Assembly: GCF_003148565.1 (NCBI RefSeq)
Contig: NZ_QGGL01000018.1
Location: 1 to 64,000 of the forward strand
DNA: 64,000 nucleotides
Direction of reading: 5' to 3'
Source of the DNA: Tumebacillus permanentifrigoris
GTDB taxonomy: Bacteria; Bacillota; Bacilli; Tumebacillales; Tumebacillaceae
Below, one piece after another: positions 39,352 to 47,746 of the stretch. A model generated the notes under the pieces. It saw nothing but the letters and a program-made list of their open reading frames with translations. It did no database searches and had not been told where the DNA came from. Each line of letters starts with the position of its first letter. The stretch's first letter is position 1. The position numbers and the translations under genes were made by a program.

Positions 39352-41520
39352 ATGAACAATCGGAAATGTACGGCTCTGCTTACTGCTGCTGTGCTGCTTG
39401 GCAGCACTGTCGTTCCCCTCGCCATTCCGGCTCCGGCCTCTGCTGCTGTCCAACAACTGACAGCGCCGTTGAACGTCCAACTCAACCCGGACCGCAGCGT
39501 GCTCTGGCTCCCGGTGGTTAACAACAACGGCTATCTCGTCTACGTCTACGATGCCGCTACCAATGCAATCATTGGCGCGTTCAACGCTCCGACCAACAGC
39601 TCTTCGCTCAAATTGGACGGATTGATCACGTTGAACGGCACCTATTTTGTCAAAGTTACCACCCGTGGCGACAACCTCAACACGCTGGACTCCCCGCAAT
39701 CGACGGCGTCCAACCGCCTGACGGTCTCGTCCTCGATCTCGCTCTCTCCGCCCTCCACGCCGTCATTAGATGCGAAAGGGTTCGCGAAATGGGACAACGT
39801 GTTGAACAACGGCTATCTCGTCAACCTCTACCATTCGCCTAGCAACACGTTGGTCACCTCCCAGCTCTTGCCCAAGGATGTCAACCAACTCGATTTGACC
39901 GGGATCGTGCCTGGCACAGGCGTGTACTACTACAAAGTCATCGCCAAAGGCAACTCGCAGATGACCGATTCTGGCGAGTCTCCGGCCTCGACGGCGATGT
40001 CGCTCTCGTTTTCACGCTTGGCAACCCCGCACACGCCTGCGCTGTCTGATGAACGCATCGCCACGTGGGCGAACGTGCCGAACAACAACGGCTACCGCAT
40101 CTCCATCTACAACGCGGATAACGACACCATCGTCGGGTTCGCTCAAGCGTCCAAAGACACGGTCAGCTACGACCTGAGCGCTCTGATCAAAGTGGACGGC
40201 AACTACTACATCCGCCTGCAAGCGCTTGGCACTGGCCTGAACTCTTCGGAGGACTCCCCGCGTTCCGATACACAGACCTACTACCTCGATGGTAGCATTC
40301 TGTTCATCAAACCGGACAAACTGACCCTGACCAGCGATCTGACGGCCGACATCCCGACGACCACCGTCACGATGAAAACCGATGATCTGCTGTTCGATCT
40401 CACCCGCAAATCTACGGCTTACAACCTGCTCGCCAAAGTAGAGGTCAATCAAGGCCGGATGCTGCTCAACGTGCCAGGTTCCGTTTTGGAAAAAGTTTCC
40501 TCTCGCTCCAACGATTCCACCCTGCGCGTGGAATCGGGCCTCGGTTCTGTCACCCTGTCGGTCGCAGAAATGAAGGAACTGGCGAAAAATTCCGGGGTCT
40601 TCCTCGCAGACTCCACCGTGCAAGTCGAACTCGGACAGACCGCCAAAGTCAAACCGTCCGATCAAGAGATGATCCCGCTCCTGCTCGACGTGCGCCTGCT
40701 CGACAAGCAATCCAAAACGCTCAGCACGCTGACCGAAACACATGGCTATCTCAGCTTGACCACACCGTTCAGCAAGGACTCGTTCGTCGACCTCACCACG
40801 CTGGCGGGTGTGCGCCTGACCGACAAATTCACCACTACCCCCATTCCCACATCGTTCAAAGCCAACAGCGACCAGTCCTATGGCGTGACCTTCCACTACC
40901 AAGGCACTGGCACATTCGGAATCGTGAAAAAGGAACTGCATTTCCCTGATGTCTCCACGACTCACTACGCCAAGCGATCGATTGAAACGCTGGCTTCCAA
41001 GATGGTGATCAGCGGCTTCGAGGACGGCACCTTCCACCCGAATGAGACGGTCACCCGCGCACAGTTCGCGACGATGCTCGTCAAGACGCTGGGCCTCAAG
41101 GACAAATCCCAACTCGGCGCGGCACCGACCTTCACTGATGTGGCCAAAGACAGTTGGTACATGAACTACGTCGAGACCGCCTACCGCTCGAACTTGATCA
41201 GTGGGATGGGAGATGGTCGTTTCGCACCAGAGGACAAAATCACAGCGCAAGACATGTCGATGATGGTGGCTCGCGCACTAAAATACGCCAACCCAACCCT
41301 CCCAGCACTGACCGAAGGGGCAAAGGGAACCGCGATGAGCAAGTTGGAGCGTCGTGCGGAAGTGGCAAGCTACGCGACAGACGCAGTGGCCTTGTGCGTC
41401 AACCAAAACATCCTGATCGGCATGACGATCAACTCCTTCTCACCGACCGTTGCATCGGATCGCGCGATGGCAGCCGACATGCTCTACCAACTGCTGAAAG
41501 CCTTGAATTTCTCCAACTAA
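39352..41520 (+). CDS. S-layer homology domain surface protein
   Basis: A 722-residue exported protein. Signal peptide with cleavage near ASA-AV (residue about 31). Residues about 45-320 hold three similar beta-type repeats, each with NNGY followed by a Y/D-rich strand (NNGYLVYVYDAATN, NNGYLVNLYHSPSN, NNGYRISIYNADND). A middle beta-rich domain runs to about 535, then three SLH modules (FPDVSTTHYAKRSIETLASK, FTDVAKDSWYMNYVETAYRS, and a weaker third) that bind pyruvylated wall polymer. GGAGGAA lies 12 bases before the ATG. The small Cys-rich gene follows by one base. Confidence 0.9.
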   Translation: MNNRKCTALLTAAVLLGSTVVPLAIPAPASAAVQQLTAPLNVQLNPDRSVLWLPVVNNNGYLVYVYDAATNAIIGAFNAPTNSSSLKLDGLITLNGTYFVKVTTRGDNLNTLDSPQSTASNRLTVSSSISLSPPSTPSLDAKGFAKWDNVLNNGYLVNLYHSPSNTLVTSQLLPKDVNQLDLTGIVPGTGVYYYKVIAKGNSQMTDSGESPASTAMSLSFSRLATPHTPALSDERIATWANVPNNNGYRISIYNADNDTIVGFAQASKDTVSYDLSALIKVDGNYYIRLQALGTGLNSSEDSPRSDTQTYYLDGSILFIKPDKLTLTSDLTADIPTTTVTMKTDDLLFDLTRKSTAYNLLAKVEVNQGRMLLNVPGSVLEKVSSRSNDSTLRVESGLGSVTLSVAEMKELAKNSGVFLADSTVQVELGQTAKVKPSDQEMIPLLLDVRLLDKQSKTLSTLTETHGYLSLTTPFSKDSFVDLTTLAGVRLTDKFTTTPIPTSFKANSDQSYGVTFHYQGTGTFGIVKKELHFPDVSTTHYAKRSIETLASKMVISGFEDGTFHPNETVTRAQFATMLVKTLGLKDKSQLGAAPTFTDVAKDSWYMNYVETAYRSNLISGMGDGRFAPEDKITAQDMSMMVARALKYANPTLPALTEGAKGTAMSKLERRAEVASYATDAVALCVNQNILIGMTINSFSPTVASDRAMAADMLYQLLKALNFSN

Positions 41521-41521
41521 C

Positions 41522-41701
41522 ATGAGCCGCTTTCACTGTTGCGCCACCTGCCGTCACTACACGATCCTAAAGTCTCCAACAGGCACCGTCACCCGTTGCT
41601 CCCGTCTCCAGTACGAGACGCAGCCGACGTACAAGTTTGATTGCTGGGACCCCAAGGATCAAGTTCGCAAACTGATGGATGAGGAGAAAAAAAGACGCTG
41701 A
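41522..41701 (+). CDS. small cysteine-rich, likely zinc-binding protein
   Basis: A 59-residue protein: MSRFHCCATCRHYTI, then CSRLQYETQPTYKFDCWDP and a basic tail. Cys at 6, 7, 10, 26 and 41 with His at 5 and 12 could hold one zinc. Its ATG is one base after the TAA of the SLH gene, so re-initiation is likely. The stop lies inside the terminator stem. Similar small CC-x-x-C proteins occur in related Bacillales, as I recall. Function unknown. Confidence 0.7.
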   Translation: MSRFHCCATCRHYTILKSPTGTVTRCSRLQYETQPTYKFDCWDPKDQVRKLMDEEKKRR

Positions 41702-41727
41702 GGGCGAGCCCTCAACGTCTTTTTTTC
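41687..41727 (+). terminator. terminator overlapping the small Cys-rich gene end
   Basis: AAAAAAAGACGcTGAGGGC / GCCCTCAaCGTCTTTTTTT, two-base loop. The coding end (codons for KKRR-stop) is inside the left arm. Confidence 0.92.
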
Positions 41728-41896
41728 AAATCGATCCAGACGAATGGTAATTTGTGAAAAAAGCCATCACTTCTGGAGTTGGTGTGGTGGTCTGGGTGAT
41801 TCATGCTGTCGCGTTGTTGCACAAGTTTTTGACGATCTATGGAAATCAAATTATACTTGATCTATAGAATCTGTTTCCGACCCGGGAGGTAATCTG

Positions 41897-42727
41897 TTGA
41901 AACGTCTAGGTGCAATCGTCCTCGCCGCCCTGTTGCTTGTTCCATCTGTCTATCCTGCTCATGCCCATGCGGCTGTCGACGCCACACCTGCGATCACCGT
42001 GAAAGTTGACGATCAGTTGCAAACCTTTGACCAACCGCCAGTCGTCCTGAATGGACGCACGATGGTCCCCGTCCGGAGTTTGTTAGAAACACTCGGAGCC
42101 ACGGTCACGTGGAGCGATGAAACCCAGACTGTCTCGGTGATGCGCTATACGACCAAGGGGTTGATCTCCGTCGTCTTGAAAGTCGGCTACCCGGAAGCGG
42201 CCGTGAACGAAGTCCGCGTCGGGCTCGATCAGGCGCCCGAAATCATCAACGGTCGCACGATGGTCCCTCTGCGCTTCGTCAGCGAATCGATGCGGGCTGC
42301 TGTCACGTGGACCGAGGTGACGAAAACGGTGGAAATCTACTCGCTCGACTACCAATTGTTCCTCTCCTCGCTCCGGGGTCACGTCGACCTCGTTGACAAG
42401 ATGATCTCCCTCGGCGCCAATCCGAACTATCGCAACCCGATCCGCGGTGGCACTCCGTTGACCGCCGCCGCGCTGTCTGGGCACAGCGATGTGATCACCC
42501 TCTTGCTCGACAACGGAGCCAACATCAACGCCCAAGACACCCCTGGGTACTCCGCTCTGATGATGGCTGTGGACGATGGCGACCTCGAACTGTCCACGAT
42601 GCTGCTCGGTCGCGGGGCGAACCCGAACCTCAAATCAACCGCTGGCATCACCGCTTTGCAGATCGCCCGCCACCACCAAAACCACGGCCTCATCGAGCTC
42701 CTGCAAAACTCTGGAGCCCTCGAGTAG
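41897..42727 (+). CDS. secreted fusion of copper-amine-oxidase N-domains and ankyrin repeats
   Basis: A 276-residue exported protein: signal peptide (cleavage near AHA-AV, about 25), then the CuAO_N1-like wall-associated domain at about 30-150 with two PVVLNGRTMVPVRSLLETLG / PEIINGRTMVPLRFVSESMR motifs, then four ankyrin-type repeats (GHVDLVDKMISLGANPNYRN, GHSDVITLLLDNGANINAQD, GDLELSTMLLGRGANPNLKS). The first module is common in Bacillales surface proteins. Joining it to ankyrins gives an extracellular protein-binding molecule. Start is TTG at 41897 with GGGAGGT upstream. Confidence 0.88.
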   Translation: MKRLGAIVLAALLLVPSVYPAHAHAAVDATPAITVKVDDQLQTFDQPPVVLNGRTMVPVRSLLETLGATVTWSDETQTVSVMRYTTKGLISVVLKVGYPEAAVNEVRVGLDQAPEIINGRTMVPLRFVSESMRAAVTWTEVTKTVEIYSLDYQLFLSSLRGHVDLVDKMISLGANPNYRNPIRGGTPLTAAALSGHSDVITLLLDNGANINAQDTPGYSALMMAVDDGDLELSTMLLGRGANPNLKSTAGITALQIARHHQNHGLIELLQNSGALE

Positions 42728-42740
42728 GTTGGCCTCATGC

Positions 42741-42774
42741 AAACACCTCACCGTTACGGGTTGAGGTGTTTTTT
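42741..42774 (+). terminator. terminator
   Basis: AACACCTCA / TTGAGGTGTTTTTT, 14 bases after the ankyrin gene. Confidence 0.85.
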
Positions 42775-42817
42775 GCTCCCTCAACACCGCACGGGACCCT
42801 GAGTTTGGGCATCTGGT

Positions 42818-43384
42818 CTACTCTTTTATGGATACCCCGCCTGTAAAACAGAAACGCAAAGCGGCTTCTACCGTCATGTCAACCGGCTCCAGAAGCTCCT
42901 TGGGTATGAGCACGAGATGCCCGCCCAGTTGCATGCCCAGCGGCAAGAAGACGGTGACAAGCGATTCTGGCAGTTCGAGTGCTGTGAGGTCCTCGGTGGT
43001 CAGAAGTCCGAGTTGCTTCTCCCCGTTGGGTCGATTGACGAGCACGACGCGTGAGAACGGCTGTTTTCTGCCAATCGCCGTGCGGGTCAGTTCCTTGACG
43101 ATGCGGTAAAAGCTGTTGAGCGATCGAATGCTCATCATCTTTTGCTCCAAGATGCCCAGTGCATGACGCACCTTTTGACTCTGCCAAAGCAACCCGACCA
43201 CCACGATCAGGCCCAACATGACCAGCAAACCTGCTCCACGCATGTCCCCCCAGCGTGTCAAGCCGAGGAGGTCCTTGCCGACTTTGTTTATGAATTCCAA
43301 GATAAATAGACCCACATAGATCGTCAACACAAAGGGTGTGAGGATCAGAATTCCGTCTTGTAAGATCTTCCACGCCCGCTTCAT
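42818..43384 (-). CDS. DUF502 family membrane protein
   Basis: A 188-residue protein with two hydrophobic helices at the start (ILILTPFVLTIYVGLFILEF, AGLLVMLGLIVVVGLLWQ), then a conserved soluble region (IRSLNSFYRIVKELTRTAIG, then VTVFLPLGMQLGGHLVLIPK). DUF502 members are widespread, with no firm function. The ATG at 43384 has GAGGTG upstream. Single gene. Confidence 0.85.
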   Translation of the reverse strand: MKRAWKILQDGILILTPFVLTIYVGLFILEFINKVGKDLLGLTRWGDMRGAGLLVMLGLIVVVGLLWQSQKVRHALGILEQKMMSIRSLNSFYRIVKELTRTAIGRKQPFSRVVLVNRPNGEKQLGLLTTEDLTALELPESLVTVFLPLGMQLGGHLVLIPKELLEPVDMTVEAALRFCFTGGVSIKE

Positions 43385-43404
43385 CCCGTCCACCTCATTT
43401 CATG

Positions 43405-43447
43405 AAAAAAGGCTCTGCTACCCTTAGGGTGCATCAGAGCCTTTTTT
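43405..43447. terminator. hairpin upstream of the DUF502 gene
   Basis: AAAAAAGGCTCTG / CAGAGCCTTTTTT. It lies between the start of the minus-strand DUF502 gene and the plus-strand lipoprotein gene, so it does not obviously end a gene. A leader attenuator or a leftover terminator is possible. Confidence 0.7.
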
Positions 43448-43622
43448 CTTACTACTCGCGTTTCCTTGCGCATGCCGCGTTCTGTCACGAGTTGGGAGAG
43501 GAGTCCGTCGAATCTCTCAGGTGTGACAATCTGGCAATGCGATGCTGGCATATCGAAACTTAGTGGCGGAAAGAGTAAGCACGTGTTGTTTTTTCTATAC
43601 GATTCTTAGGGGGACTCCTACT

Positions 43623-44630
43623 ATGAAAAACGCACTTCGCATGGCATGTATTATGTTGGCGACGACGACGTTGCTCGCAGGCTGTGGCAACAACACCGGC
43701 AACAATGCAGCAGGGAACGCGGGTAGAGCAGGTACCAACGCCGTGCATAACGCGGGGAACGCGGGCACCAACGCGCTACACAATGCTGGGAATGCCGGCA
43801 CCAATGCGCTGCACAACGCGGGGAACGCGGGTCGCAACACGATGAACAAGATGGGTCAAATCGGCAACCGTGGAGCGAATACGCTCAATAACACAGGCGA
43901 CAGAATCGGTACTTCGTCAGCGAACCAATTGGGTCTGCCTGGTCTGACCCACGGCGCGAACCTGCGCAGTGACCGCACCTTGGAAAGCCGCGTGAACGCA
44001 ATTCCGGGTGTGGGGACCACCTCCGTCCTCGTGACGGGCAATACGGCCTACGTCCTGCTCAACGCAGGCTCCACAACGGGGAAAGGCAACACTGGCACAG
44101 GTACTGGCGGGACTGCAGGTACGCAAGGTACGGGTATGGGTGCTACCTCTGGTAAAGGCTCCACTTCTGGCGTGGGCACTTACGGCACAGGTTCCACGAC
44201 TTCCGGCGTGGGCACTTCCGGTACAGGCTCCACGACTTCCGGCGTAGGTACTTACGGTACTGGCGCAAACTCGACGGGGAACACGTTCTATGGTTCCACC
44301 TTTGGGACTGGCGCTGGTTCCACCAACACCTACGGTGGCACCACGTCCGGCACCAACAATGGTTCCTACAACACCTCCAACTCAGGTCGTGTAACCAGCA
44401 TCGACAGTACCACAGGCAACGGCACCCTCGGCACTGGCAACCGTGGCATGGGCACTTTTGGGACGAACAACAATACCACCAACAACACCCAAAACCGCAA
44501 CAACCTGCCGAGCGTGGGCACTTCCTCCACCCAAACGCTCGCACCGGACATGCAACAACGCATCACCTCCGCGATCCAAGCGGGCAACTCGTCGATCCAA
44601 AACATCTACTTCGTCCTCAAAGCCCAGTAA
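43623..44630 (+). CDS. YhcN/YlaJ-like sporulation lipoprotein with two low-complexity repeats
   Basis: A 335-residue lipoprotein: lipobox LLAGC (Cys about 21), a repeat of AGNAGTNALHN, then the YhcN/YlaJ-like core (LESRVNAIPGVGTTSVLVTG and NTAYVLLN), a long Gly/Thr/Ser-rich insert based on TSGVGTYGTGST, and the family C-terminus MQQRITSAIQAGNSSIQNIY. Family members are spore-membrane lipoproteins, so production in sporulation is likely. The insert splits the YhcN domain, which is unusual. Start at 43623, with AGGGGG upstream. Confidence 0.75.
   Translation: MKNALRMACIMLATTTLLAGCGNNTGNNAAGNAGRAGTNAVHNAGNAGTNALHNAGNAGTNALHNAGNAGRNTMNKMGQIGNRGANTLNNTGDRIGTSSANQLGLPGLTHGANLRSDRTLESRVNAIPGVGTTSVLVTGNTAYVLLNAGSTTGKGNTGTGTGGTAGTQGTGMGATSGKGSTSGVGTYGTGSTTSGVGTSGTGSTTSGVGTYGTGANSTGNTFYGSTFGTGAGSTNTYGGTTSGTNNGSYNTSNSGRVTSIDSTTGNGTLGTGNRGMGTFGTNNNTTNNTQNRNNLPSVGTSSTQTLAPDMQQRITSAIQAGNSSIQNIYFVLKAQ
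43720..43850 (+). repeat. 33-bp tandem repeat in the YhcN-like gene
   Basis: About four copies of a unit coding AGNAGTNALHN with minor changes (AGRAGTNAVHN, AGNAGRNTMNK). Confidence 0.8.
44150..44280 (+). repeat. GTGSTTSGVGTYGT-type repeat in the YhcN-like gene
   Basis: A 14-residue (42-bp) unit (TSGVGTYGTGSTTS) recurs about three times, followed by looser Gly/Thr/Ser sequence. Confidence 0.75.
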
Positions 44631-44761
44631 GACACCAACTGGAGGAACCGCGTGATGCGGTTCCTCCTCTGTACATAAGCAACTGCAAAGCCCGGTAACC
44701 CAAGGGTGCGAACGACATTCAAAAAGGACGCATCCCCCTCGATGGATGCGAATGACATGCC

Positions 44762-44798
44762 AAAAAGGACGCATCCCTCTAGGGACGCGTCCTTTTTT
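44762..44798. terminator. terminator between the YhcN-like gene and folB
   Basis: AAAAAGGACGCATCCCT / AGGGACGCGTCCTTTTTT. A second, less perfect copy (AAAAAGGACGCATCC...GGATGCG) lies at 44721-44751, so the hairpin seems duplicated. Confidence 0.88.
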
Positions 44799-44812
44799 CC
44801 AGCTATTCTTCA

Positions 44813-45181
44813 TCACTTGCCATCCCGCTCGCGGAAGATCTCCACGGCCGCCGACTGCAACTCACCGGGAATCGGAGCGCTCGGTTTCGTGATCCGCACT
44901 TGCACCGCTTCGACCAGCGGAAAGTCTGCGAAGATTTTCATCGCGATGCGCTCCGCCAATGTCTCGATCAACTTCACGGGCTCACCGGTCATGATCTTGG
45001 CAATCTCCTGATAGACCGTGCCGTAGTTGGTCGTCAACTTCAGATCATCCGTCCGCCCCGCCGCTTGCAAGGAGGCGTGCAGCACGACATCTGCATAAAA
45101 GCGCTGCCCCAGTTTCTGCTCCTCTGGATATACCCCGTGGTAGCCGTAAAACACCATGCCGTTTACGTAGATTTTGTCCAT
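44813..45181 (-). CDS. folB: dihydroneopterin aldolase
   Basis: A 122-residue enzyme of folate synthesis that splits 7,8-dihydroneopterin. GYHGVYPEEQKLGQRFYADV and KLIETLAERIAMKIF are the conserved blocks, with the substrate Glu in PEEQ and the Lys in RITKPSAPIPG. The ATG at 45181 has AAGGGGTG upstream. It is away from other fol genes but downstream of the cytochrome c gene on the same strand. Confidence 0.93.
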   Translation of the reverse strand: MDKIYVNGMVFYGYHGVYPEEQKLGQRFYADVVLHASLQAAGRTDDLKLTTNYGTVYQEIAKIMTGEPVKLIETLAERIAMKIFADFPLVEAVQVRITKPSAPIPGELQSAAVEIFRERDGK

Positions 45182-45237
45182 CTCGCACACCCCTTCCCGG
45201 TTAGAGTGCGCGCAACCACTAGCTGGCTATACCGTCC

Positions 45238-45582
45238 TCACTTCTCATTGGCCAACAAGCTGACCAGCCGCACGACTTGCGGATCTGACAGCTTGTCTTT
45301 GAATCCTGGCATCCCTTGGCTGCCTTCGAGAATGATCTTCTCAAGCTCGACCGCGTTGTACTTGGCACCGGCTTGAGTCAAGGCTGGACCAGACACGCCC
45401 TGCAACTGCTCGCCGTGACAACCGGCACAGTTTTGTTTGTAGATGCTGTGTACGTCCGTTTGGCTGAACTGCGGGTCTGGCTTGCACAAGTCTGCCACCC
45501 AACACCCGCTGAGCACGACGGAACACCCGACCAGCAGCAGCGCCAACTTCCCGAGCTGCCGTCCTCTCCCGATCTGCGGCAT
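45238..45582 (-). CDS. small c-type cytochrome lipoprotein
   Basis: A 114-residue membrane-anchored cytochrome: hydrophobic start with lipobox LSGC, then QNCAGCHGEQL (CxxCH heme site) and a distal Met in GSQGMPGFKD. It would carry electrons at the outer face of the membrane. Third gene of a cluster with Sco-like and YtkA-like genes, so a link to a heme-copper oxidase is likely, though no oxidase gene is in the window. Good GGGTGGGAG site. Confidence 0.87.
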   Translation of the reverse strand: MPQIGRGRQLGKLALLLVGCSVVLSGCWVADLCKPDPQFSQTDVHSIYKQNCAGCHGEQLQGVSGPALTQAGAKYNAVELEKIILEGSQGMPGFKDKLSDPQVVRLVSLLANEK

Positions 45583-45601
45583 AAGCTCCCACCCTCTCTA
45601 G

Positions 45602-46216
45602 CTATTCGCGCACCAATTTCAGAATGTCGTTGTAGACCTCATCTGTCGGCATCTCATTGCCCATCTGGTAGACCTTGCGAATCTGGTTGTTGCGATCGAC
45701 CAAGTACAGGGAACGCGTCGAGTGGACAAACGTCCCATCCGCTTGCTTTTCCAGATAGACGCCAAACTGATCGGCCACTTGTGCCGTCTGCTCTGGCGTG
45801 CCGCGCAAGACTTTCCACCCACTGCGATCCATGTGCAGCCGATCCGCGTATTGCTTCAAGACCTCGTTGGTATCTCGCTCCGGGTCAAACGAGATCGAGA
45901 CGAACTCGACGTCCTTGCCAAACTCGTTTTTCTGCTTCAATTGATCCTGGATGTGCGCCATGTTCGCGGTGGTCAACGGGCAGATATCTGGACAGTTGGC
46001 AAAGAAAAACTCCACCAACCGCACCTTGCCCTGCTCGTCATGGAATGTCGTGTTCCCACCGTCGATGTTCTGCAACGTGAAGTTCGGTGCGGGCAGCATC
46101 ACCGGGAGTTTTTGGTTCTCCGAATGCCAGTACCACCACGACCCACTTGCGATCGCGAGGAGGAACAGGATCAGCGGGCCGAGTAAGCGAATTCGTTTGC
46201 GTCGTGCTTGTTTCAT
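45602..46216 (-). CDS. SCO1/SenC copper chaperone
   Basis: A 204-residue protein with an N-terminal membrane anchor (LLGPLILFLLAIASGSWWYW) and a thioredoxin-fold domain. The copper motif FANCPDICPLT (CxxxC) and the distal His of TFVHSTRSLY are present. SCO proteins metallate the CuA site of cytochrome oxidase. The lipoprotein upstream and the cytochrome c downstream support this. Confidence 0.92.
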   Translation of the reverse strand: MKQARRKRIRLLGPLILFLLAIASGSWWYWHSENQKLPVMLPAPNFTLQNIDGGNTTFHDEQGKVRLVEFFFANCPDICPLTTANMAHIQDQLKQKNEFGKDVEFVSISFDPERDTNEVLKQYADRLHMDRSGWKVLRGTPEQTAQVADQFGVYLEKQADGTFVHSTRSLYLVDRNNQIRKVYQMGNEMPTDEVYNDILKLVRE

Positions 46217-46231
46217 TCTGGTTGTCCTCCT

Positions 46232-46630
46232 CTAGTGCGCAGCCTCGACGACTGTAAAGTTCATCGTTGGCATCGTGTGAATCTCCTCGGTGGTCGTATG
46301 GATGGTCACCTGGTAGGTGGTTGCCTTCGCAAACGACTTATGAACTGTGTAATGGCCTTTGTCATCACCTTGTGCTGGGATCGTTTCATGCGGGGTGTTG
46401 TTCCCCTCTTCCCAGATCTCGAACTCGACAGTGGCCTTTTTAACCGGATCGCTGTTCACCATCACAGTGGCGGTCAGATCGCCCGCTTGGTTTACGAGCA
46501 TCGGCTCCGGATTGGTCTTGAACACGATCACGGGCACGGATGGCTTGGCCGGCAGGGGCTCCGTCTTGGTGCTGCTGCACCCCATCAAAGCCAACGCCAA
46601 CGCAGGAGCCAGCAAAAGCATACGTTTCAT
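46232..46630 (-). CDS. YtkA/FixH-like lipoprotein
   Basis: A 132-residue lipoprotein: lipobox LMGC (Cys about 18), then a beta-sandwich-type YtkA-like domain (DLTATVMVNSDPVKKATVEF, then GHYTVHKSFAKATTYQVTIH) ending with a His-rich stretch (TTEEIHTMPTMNFTV). YtkA-like proteins are found with copper handling and oxidase assembly genes. First gene of the three-gene cluster. ATG at 46630 with GAGGAGG upstream. Confidence 0.78.
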   Translation of the reverse strand: MKRMLLLAPALALALMGCSSTKTEPLPAKPSVPVIVFKTNPEPMLVNQAGDLTATVMVNSDPVKKATVEFEIWEEGNNTPHETIPAQGDDKGHYTVHKSFAKATTYQVTIHTTTEEIHTMPTMNFTVVEAAH

Positions 46631-46799
46631 GCTGTACATTCCTCCTCAGATGCCTGAACCATTCTACTACTCTCATCATACTCTTCCCCGCGCAACTCTC
46701 CTATACCTGCGTGCCAACTTCACCAATTTGTCATCTCCTGTCGAACCTGTTCCTATGGTAGAATAAGCAACAGAACAAGCAATGATGAGGAGTGCAGTC

Positions 46800-47051
46800 A
46801 TGGCGAAAGAAAAAACGTTACCTAACTTCCCGAACCGCGCCGCGGAGGAATTGTACTGGGCGGGTCGGCAATTGATCAAGACGCTGACGATCGCGATCGC
46901 CTTGGCGATCACGATGTTTATCGCGCAATTCTTCAATGGCGTGCTGACGTTGTTGATCGGATTTATCGGCTTCATCCTCGTGCTGGCGACCGGCACGTAC
47001 ACCGTTGGACACTTCGTCCGCTACTTCGTGTACAGATCGCGACACCAATAG
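46800..47051 (+). CDS. small two-helix membrane protein
   Basis: An 83-residue protein: charged N-terminus, then two hydrophobic helices (TLTIAIALAITMFIAQFFNG, LTLLIGFIGFILVLATGTYT) and a basic end. The ATG at 46800 has GAGGAG upstream. No family recognised. A perfect inverted repeat begins at its stop codon. Confidence 0.65.
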   Translation: MAKEKTLPNFPNRAAEELYWAGRQLIKTLTIAIALAITMFIAQFFNGVLTLLIGFIGFILVLATGTYTVGHFVRYFVYRSRHQ

Positions 47052-47067
47052 TACCCTTTTGGGTACT
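47050..47067. repeat. perfect 7-bp inverted repeat AGTACCC-TTTT-GGGTACT
   Basis: It overlaps the stop of the small membrane gene and lies 91 bases before the flavodoxin-fold reductase gene. It could be a weak terminator or an operator for a MarR/HxlR-type redox regulator that controls the reductase. Confidence 0.5.
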
Positions 47068-47157
47068 TACCAACTTTATAGTGGATACTTTCTTAGAGCG
47101 ACATTCACAGTTATACTGCAACCTAGAAGCATACATTGTGAAAGGTCGTGAATTTCT

Positions 47158-47682
47158 GTGAAAGTACTCGTACTCGTCGCACATCCGAACTTTGAAGGTT
47201 CCCGCGTCAACCAACGTTGGGCACAAGAACTGGAAGCCCACGAAAATGTAACCGTCCACAATCTCTACCAAGTCTACCCGGACGGCGCGATCGACGTCGC
47301 TCGTGAGCAACAATTGTTGCTCGACCATGACCGCATCGTTTTGCAATTCCCGCTGTACTGGTACAGCACCCCGTCGCTTTTGAAAAAGTGGCAGGATGAT
47401 GTGCTCCAATACGGCTTCGCGTATGGTTCGGAAGGCAACAAGTTGAACGGCAAGGACTTCGTCGTCGCGATCTCCACCGGCGGCCCGGCGGAAGCGTACC
47501 AAGCTGGCGGTTACAACCAGTACACGCTGTCCGAACTGCTCCGTCCGCTCCAAGCAACCGCGAACCTGATCGGCGCGCGTTACCTCCCGATCTTCTCCTT
47601 CAGCGGGCTGATGGCCGTCACCGATGAACAGATCGAAGACAGTGCGAAGCGTTATGCCGCACACATCCTCGGCGAATACTAG
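47158..47682 (+). CDS. NAD(P)H:quinone oxidoreductase, KefG/YwrO-like flavoprotein
   Basis: A 174-residue flavodoxin-fold enzyme. VLVLVAHPNFEGSRVNQRWA binds FMN phosphate, QFPLYWYSTPSLLKKWQDDV and AISTGGPAEAYQAGGYNQYT are the family blocks. Such enzymes reduce quinones or protect against electrophiles. The start is GTG at 47158 with AAAGG upstream. A terminator follows. The inverted repeat upstream suggests redox-responsive control. Confidence 0.88.
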   Translation: MKVLVLVAHPNFEGSRVNQRWAQELEAHENVTVHNLYQVYPDGAIDVAREQQLLLDHDRIVLQFPLYWYSTPSLLKKWQDDVLQYGFAYGSEGNKLNGKDFVVAISTGGPAEAYQAGGYNQYTLSELLRPLQATANLIGARYLPIFSFSGLMAVTDEQIEDSAKRYAAHILGEY

Positions 47683-47693
47683 GATCGATTGGA

Positions 47694-47730
47694 AAAAACC
47701 ACCGTGGCACACGCCAACGGTGGTTTTTTT
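47694..47730. terminator. bidirectional terminator
   Basis: AAAAAACCACCGT / ACGGTGGTTTTTTT between two convergent genes. Confidence 0.92.
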
Positions 47731-47746
47731 CGCTTGCGGGCGCTGC

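Noticed and set aside
41754-41867. 37-codon plus-strand frame with a hydrophobic stretch upstream of the ankyrin fusion gene
   Set aside because: It starts with GTG but has no ribosome binding site and occupies the likely promoter region of the next gene.
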